This document shows, in pieces, positions 60,067 to 64,000 of a stretch of DNA of 64,000 nucleotides. The DNA comes from Streptomyces spinosus. GTDB taxonomy: Bacteria > Actinomycetota > Actinomycetes > Streptomycetales > Streptomycetaceae. Location: NCBI RefSeq assembly GCF_020400655.1, contig NZ_JAINRC010000001.1:496001-560000 (forward strand), written 5' to 3'. A program made the translations under genes and the position numbers. Every line of letters begins with the position of its first letter. The first letter of the stretch is position 1. Below the pieces are notes generated by a model. The model worked only from the letters and a program-made list of their open reading frames with translations. It was not told the origin of the DNA and did not search any database.

Positions 60067-61196
60067 CGCCCGGCCTTCGCGTCGGCGTGCTCCGCGACCC
60101 GGCTGTGGGCGGCGCGGATCGCCTCGCCGATGACCTGCTGGGAGACGACACCGACCGCGCGTCCCTCGCCGTCCACCGCGACGGCCCAGCCGGTCGGCGA
60201 GAGCACGGCCCCGTCGAGCGCGGTGCGCAGCGAGTCGGTGCCGGGCACGAACGGCCGCCCGTGGTCGAGGAGTCGCTCCCGGTCGATGGCGCCGGCGGTG
60301 AGCCGGTCCGGTTCGCTCCAGCCGAGCGGCCTGCCGTCGAGGTCGGTGACGAGGAGGTACGGTGCCGTGGCCGCCCGGGCGGCGAGCTTGCCGGCGTCGG
60401 CGTCGATGGGGACGACGGGCGCGGTCTGCAACTCCAGCCCGGTGGAGGGGAAGAAGGAGAGCCGGCGGATGCCGCGGTCGGCGCCGAGGAAGTCCTCCAC
60501 GAAGGGGTCGGCGGGCGCGCTGAGCAGTTCGGCGGGCGGGGCGAACTGGGCGAGCCGGCCACCGGTGCGCAGCACGGCGACCTTCGTGCCCAGTTTGATC
60601 GCCTCGTCGATGTCGTGCGTGACGAAGACGATGGTCTTGCCCAGCTCGTCCTGGATGCGCAGGAGTTCGTCCTGGAGCCCCTTGCGCACGACGGGGTCGA
60701 CGGCGGAGAACGGCTCGTCCATCAGCAGCACCGGCGGGTCGGCGGCGAGGGCGCGGGCCACGCCGACGCGCTGCTGCTGGCCGCCGGAGAGCTGGTACGG
60801 GTACCGCTTGGCCAGCGCGGAGTCGAGCCCCACCCGCTCCATCAGCTCGGCGGCCCGGGCCCGGGCCCGCTGCTTGGTCCAGCCGAGCAGCCGGGGCACG
60901 GTGGCGATGTTGTCGAGGATGGTGCGGTGCTGGAAGAGCCCGGCGTTCTGGATGACGTAACCCATCGACCGGCGCAGGGTGTTGACCGGCTGCTGCCGGA
61001 TGTCCCGGCCATCGAGGAGGATGCTGCCCTCGCTGGGCTCCACCATCCGGTTGATCATGCGCAGGGTCGTCGTCTTGCCGCAGCCGGAGGGCCCGACGAG
61101 GACGGTGATGGCGCGGTCCGGTATGTCCAGCGACAACCGGTCGACTGCGACCGTGCCGTCGGGATACCGCTTCGTGACTGAATCTATCCGTATCAA
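60063..61196 (-). CDS. Osmoprotectant ABC ATPase with C-terminal CBS domains
   Basis: The 377-residue ATPase has Walker A GPSGCGKTTT (35-44), signature LSGGQQQR, Walker B LLMDEPFSAVD and the switch His in FVTHDIDEA. About 120 C-terminal residues form two CBS-like repeats (YLLVTDLDGRPLG and WAVAVDGEGRAVGVVS), which in OpuA sense ionic strength and gate transport. The start is a TTG at 61196: the sequence IRIDSVTKRYPDG follows at once and GAAGGG lies upstream. Together with the lipoprotein gene at 53351 it makes a complete importer. Confidence 0.9.
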   Translation of the reverse strand: MIRIDSVTKRYPDGTVAVDRLSLDIPDRAITVLVGPSGCGKTTTLRMINRMVEPSEGSILLDGRDIRQQPVNTLRRSMGYVIQNAGLFQHRTILDNIATVPRLLGWTKQRARARAAELMERVGLDSALAKRYPYQLSGGQQQRVGVARALAADPPVLLMDEPFSAVDPVVRKGLQDELLRIQDELGKTIVFVTHDIDEAIKLGTKVAVLRTGGRLAQFAPPAELLSAPADPFVEDFLGADRGIRRLSFFPSTGLELQTAPVVPIDADAGKLAARAATAPYLLVTDLDGRPLGWSEPDRLTAGAIDRERLLDHGRPFVPGTDSLRTALDGAVLSPTGWAVAVDGEGRAVGVVSQQVIGEAIRAAHSRVAEHADAKAGR

Positions 61197-61424
61197 AACG
61201 CCGCGTACCCTTCGGGCGACCGGTCCTGGGCTGATGCGGGGAGAGTCTAGACCGCCGGTGTTTCGGAACTTTGGCGGGAGAGCGTTCACAGGGGCCACCG
61301 GGGACGGTGGCCCCGGTGACGCGAACGGATCGCGAACGGATCCACCGCGCCGCGCCCGGCACCCGCACGGGATACCGCGCCGGGGCGGCCGGGGCGCCGG
61401 CCCCGGCGGTCCCGCTCGGGGGCC

Positions 61425-61832
61425 TCAGCCCTCCTGGGGCTCCAGCCGCAGCGAGATGGAGTTGATGCAGTACCGCTGGTCGGTGGGGGTCGGGTACCCC
61501 TCGCCCTCGAAGACGTGTCCGAGGTGGGAGCCGCAGCGGGCACACCGCACCTCGGTGCGGACCATGCCGTGCGAGCGGTCCTCGATCAGCTCCACGGCGT
61601 CGGTGTCCTTCGGGTCGTAGAAGGACGGCCAGCCGCAGTGCGACTCGAACTTGGTGCCGGAGGTGAACAGCTCGGCGCCACAGGCCCGACAGGAGTAGAC
61701 GCCCTTGGTCTTGGTGTCCGTGTACTCACCGGTGAAGGCCGGCTCGGTGGCGGCCTGGCGCAGTACGGCGTATTCGGCGGGAGTCAGCTCCGCGCGCCAC
61801 TGCTCGTCCGGCTTCTCGACGTCGTACGACAT
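61425..61832 (-). CDS. msrB: Peptide-methionine (R)-S-oxide reductase MsrB
   Basis: The 135-residue protein has two zinc CxxC pairs (C48/C51, C97/C100), the block HCGWPSFYDP (C66 a possible resolving Cys) and the catalytic Cys in RYCINSISL (C122). It reduces methionine-R-sulfoxide in proteins. It is downstream of murC on the same strand, 15 bp away, so probably in its operon. Confidence 0.97.
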   Translation of the reverse strand: MSYDVEKPDEQWRAELTPAEYAVLRQAATEPAFTGEYTDTKTKGVYSCRACGAELFTSGTKFESHCGWPSFYDPKDTDAVELIEDRSHGMVRTEVRCARCGSHLGHVFEGEGYPTPTDQRYCINSISLRLEPQEG

Positions 61833-61847
61833 CAGTTCTCAGCCCCT

Positions 61848-63239
61848 TTACTGCGACAGGCGGTCCAGGATCAGCGGGCCCAGGTCTGTCACGTCTCCCG
61901 CGCCCATGGTGAGAACGAGATCACCGGGCTTCGCCATTCCCGCGACCACCTCGGGGATCTCCGCCTTGCCGGACACGGCGGTGACGTCGGCGCCGGCCGC
62001 GCGGGCGGCCTCGATGATCAGCTCGCTGGTGACGCCGGGGATCGGGTCCTCGCGGGCCGGGTAGATGTCGAGGACCAGCGAGGCGTCGGCGAGGGCCAGC
62101 GCCTGCCCCATCTCCTTGCCCAGCTCCTGGGTGCGGGAGAAGAGGTGCGGCTGGAAGACGACGAGGATGCGGGCGTCACCGGCGGCGGCGCGCATGGCCT
62201 CCAGGTCGGCGGTCATCTCGGTCGGGTGGTGGGCGTAGGAGTCGATCACCTGGACGCCGGCCGCCTCGCCCTTGAGCTGGAGGCGCCGCTTGACGCCGGT
62301 GTAGGCGGCGAGCGCGGGCGCGAGCCGGGCGGCCGGGATGCCGAGGGCGGCGCCGGCGGCGAGCGCGGCGACCGCGTTCAGGGCGTAGTGCCGGCCCGGC
62401 ACGGACACGCCGAAGGTCAGCTCCTGCCCGTCCAGCACCACGGTGACCTGGCTCTTCAGCCCCTGCGGGACGATCGACAGCACGCGTACGTCCGCGTCGG
62501 CGGCCTCGCCGTAGGTCACGATCCGCACGTCACGGTCCCGCACGCGCCGGGTCAGCTCGCGGGCGCCGTCGTGGTCGGCGGAGACGACCAGGGTGCCGCC
62601 CGCGGTGATCCGGTCCACGAACGCCTCGAAGGACTCGTGGATCTCGTCGATCGAGGCGTAGTTGGCGTGGTGGTCCAGCTCGACGTTGAGGACGATGGCG
62701 ACCTCGGGCGCGTACTTGTGGAAGCTGCGGTCCGACTCGTCGGCCTCGGCGACGAAGATGTCGCCGTCGCCGTGCAGCGCGTTGGAGCCCGGCGCGTCCA
62801 GGTCGCCGCCGATGGCGTACGACGGCTCCAGGCCCAGCTCGGTGAGCGAGACCGCGAGCATGGAGGTGGTGGTGGTCTTGCCGTGGGTACCGGCCACGGC
62901 GATCGGCCGCAGCCCCTCCATCAGGGCGGCCAGCGCGTCGGAGCGGTGCACCACCGGAATGCCCAGCTCGGCGGCGCGGGCCAGCTCGGGGTTGTCCTGC
63001 CGGATCGCCGACGACACGACGACGCAGCTGGCGTCGTCGGCCAGGTGCTCGGCGGCGTGCCCGATGTGCACGGTCGCGCCCAGCGCCCGCAGCGCCTCGG
63101 CGGTCGCCGACTCCTTGGCGTCGCTGCCGGCGACCTCGGCCCCGCGCTGGGCGAGGATCTTGGCGATCCCCGACATCCCGGCGCCGCCGATGCCGATGAA
63201 GTGCGGTCGGTCCATGGCGTCAGGAAGGCCGGGTGCCAT
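61848..63239 (-). CDS. murC: UDP-N-acetylmuramate--L-alanine ligase MurC
   Basis: The 463-residue ligase starts with a Rossmann domain, HFIGIGGAGMSGIA, has the ATP loop GTHGKTTTT (117-125), VAEADESDRSFHKYAP and the C-terminal-domain block DSYAHHPTEM. It adds L-alanine to UDP-MurNAc in peptidoglycan synthesis. The ATG at 63239 has GGGGAG 7 bases upstream. In this genus murC stands apart from the main mur/fts cluster, as here. Confidence 0.97.
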   Translation of the reverse strand: MAPGLPDAMDRPHFIGIGGAGMSGIAKILAQRGAEVAGSDAKESATAEALRALGATVHIGHAAEHLADDASCVVVSSAIRQDNPELARAAELGIPVVHRSDALAALMEGLRPIAVAGTHGKTTTTSMLAVSLTELGLEPSYAIGGDLDAPGSNALHGDGDIFVAEADESDRSFHKYAPEVAIVLNVELDHHANYASIDEIHESFEAFVDRITAGGTLVVSADHDGARELTRRVRDRDVRIVTYGEAADADVRVLSIVPQGLKSQVTVVLDGQELTFGVSVPGRHYALNAVAALAAGAALGIPAARLAPALAAYTGVKRRLQLKGEAAGVQVIDSYAHHPTEMTADLEAMRAAAGDARILVVFQPHLFSRTQELGKEMGQALALADASLVLDIYPAREDPIPGVTSELIIEAARAAGADVTAVSGKAEIPEVVAGMAKPGDLVLTMGAGDVTDLGPLILDRLSQ

Positions 63240-63368
63240 GCGTTTCTCCCCTGAGACGGTACGAGCTGGAGCGGGCCTAGCCTATGCGCTCGGGCACCGG
63301 GCGCCTCGCACGCACCCGCCCCGCCGCCGCGCCGCGGCCCGGACGGCGACCGGGGACGGCACACCCAA

Positions 63369-63412
63369 GGTCTTTTGTTCGGATCCTGCCGGGCTGATCC
63401 GAACGCAAGACC
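63369..63412 (-). terminator. Hairpin terminator after the small conserved gene
   Basis: A 17-bp stem with two mismatches (63369-63385 and 63396-63412) around a 10-base loop directly follows the stop of the leftward gene at 63413. The right arm, GATCCGAACGCAAGACC, resembles the GATCCGAACGA part of the 31-bp element. Confidence 0.75.
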
Positions 63413-63886
63413 CTAGGCCTTGCTGTGCGAGAACAGCTTCAGCACCGGCACCCCCACCTTGTGCCGGGCCCGGGAGGCCCAGTCCCGGTGGAAGAACTCC
63501 TCCACGTAGTGCGGGTCCGTCAGCACGATCACCTCGTCGGCGCCGACCTCGGCGACCAGCGACTTCAGCGCGTCCAACGGGTGCTCCTCGACCAGCCGCC
63601 CCTCCGCCCGGCTCCCCGCGGCGCGCAGCGCCTGGAGCGACACGCCGAGGGCCTGCTGCCCCACGCTCCGGGCCTCCTGCCCCTCCGGGGTCTCGCCTTC
63701 CCGCACCGCCTCGTCGAGTTCGCCGAGCGCGATGTCGTCGATGGCCCGCAGCAGCCGGTCCGCCTGCTCACCGCGCGGCTGGAGCAGCACGTGGAACGAG
63801 ACGGGCTCGTCCCCGTGCAGGGTGGTGACGAACTCCACGTCGGCGGCCGTCAGGGCCTTCTCGATCATCAGAACGCTTGTGAACAC
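63413..63886 (-). CDS. Conserved small protein of unknown function upstream of murC
   Basis: The 157-residue protein begins with GTG at 63886 (GAGAGGCGCC upstream), MFTSVLMIEKALTAADVEFVTTL. It has an alternating beta/alpha pattern, an acidic middle helix region (DEAVREGETPEGQEARSVGQQ) and DEVIVLTDPHYVEEFFHRDWASRARHKVGVPVLKLF, which resembles universal-stress or nucleotide-binding alpha/beta folds. Similar proteins are sometimes named indole-3-glycerol phosphate synthase, but no such active site is visible. Confidence 0.8.
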   Translation of the reverse strand: MFTSVLMIEKALTAADVEFVTTLHGDEPVSFHVLLQPRGEQADRLLRAIDDIALGELDEAVREGETPEGQEARSVGQQALGVSLQALRAAGSRAEGRLVEEHPLDALKSLVAEVGADEVIVLTDPHYVEEFFHRDWASRARHKVGVPVLKLFSHSKA

Positions 63887-64000
63887 CAGGCGCCTCTCTC
63901 CTCGGAGGGCCCGGCAGGGCCCGTGCGGAAACCATCCTTCCCCGTGATCGCACGGGTACTGCCGGACCAGGCTGCTCGCCGGAAGCGGACCGTGACGGCC

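Overview
The window is chromosomal DNA of a Streptomyces. GC content is very high, third codon positions are almost always G or C, GTG starts are frequent, and the gene set is diagnostic: geosmin synthase, a butyrolactone-receptor homologue, a conservon, a subtilisin inhibitor of the SSI family, and the GlgX/TreY/TreZ trehalose route. From memory, murC, msrB, a conservon, cprB and the geosmin synthase also lie near one another in S. coelicolor (about SCO6060 to SCO6073), so the right half looks like conserved core chromosome.

Layout. (1) 0-6.5 kb holds a probable signalling or conflict locus. A membrane GTPase-like protein with zinc ribbons, a 41-residue membrane peptide, a TerY-like vWA protein, a PP2C phosphatase and a zinc-ribbon kinase (a TerY-P triad) run rightward. 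They converge on two leftward genes, a two-helix membrane protein and a small helical protein. These two share one 22-23-residue Asn/Gly-rich motif, at the C-terminal end of one and the N-terminus of the other, the layout expected of amyloid-type signalling partners. (2) 6.7-21 kb holds a thioredoxin-fold protein, a ketopantoate-reductase homologue, an MMPL exporter, an OleD-type macrolide glycosyltransferase behind a palindromic operator, a sugar ABC importer without its own ATPase, an APH-like kinase, a DEDDh exonuclease, a HEPN protein and a two-gene (split) copper amine oxidase. (3) 21-36.5 kb holds glgX, treY and treZ, which convert glycogen to trehalose, interrupted by a LysR regulator, a dihydrolipoamide dehydrogenase, an M14 peptidase, SSI and an FHA protein. 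An APH-like protein with a degenerate active site, an M24 peptidase and a PDZ protein follow. (4) 36.5-46.3 kb holds a laccase/phenoxazinone-synthase-like multicopper oxidase, geosmin synthase, an alpha/beta hydrolase plus P450, a DUF89 phosphatase, the cprB homologue (with a TTA codon) and an LPMO. (5) 46-53 kb holds secreted and membrane proteins of unknown function, a Spo0M homologue, ArsR, TerB and an aromatic amino acid lyase homologue without the usual Ala-Ser-Gly triad. (6) 53-64 kb holds an osmoprotectant importer whose binding-protein gene is separated from its permease and ATPase genes by a four-gene conservon (cvnABCD), then msrB, murC and a small conserved protein.

Non-coding signals include five good hairpin terminators, a 31-bp element present three times near gene ends, 15-bp and 9-bp tandem arrays, and several dyads in promoter regions. 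I saw no rRNA, tRNA, insertion sequence, prophage or CRISPR array.
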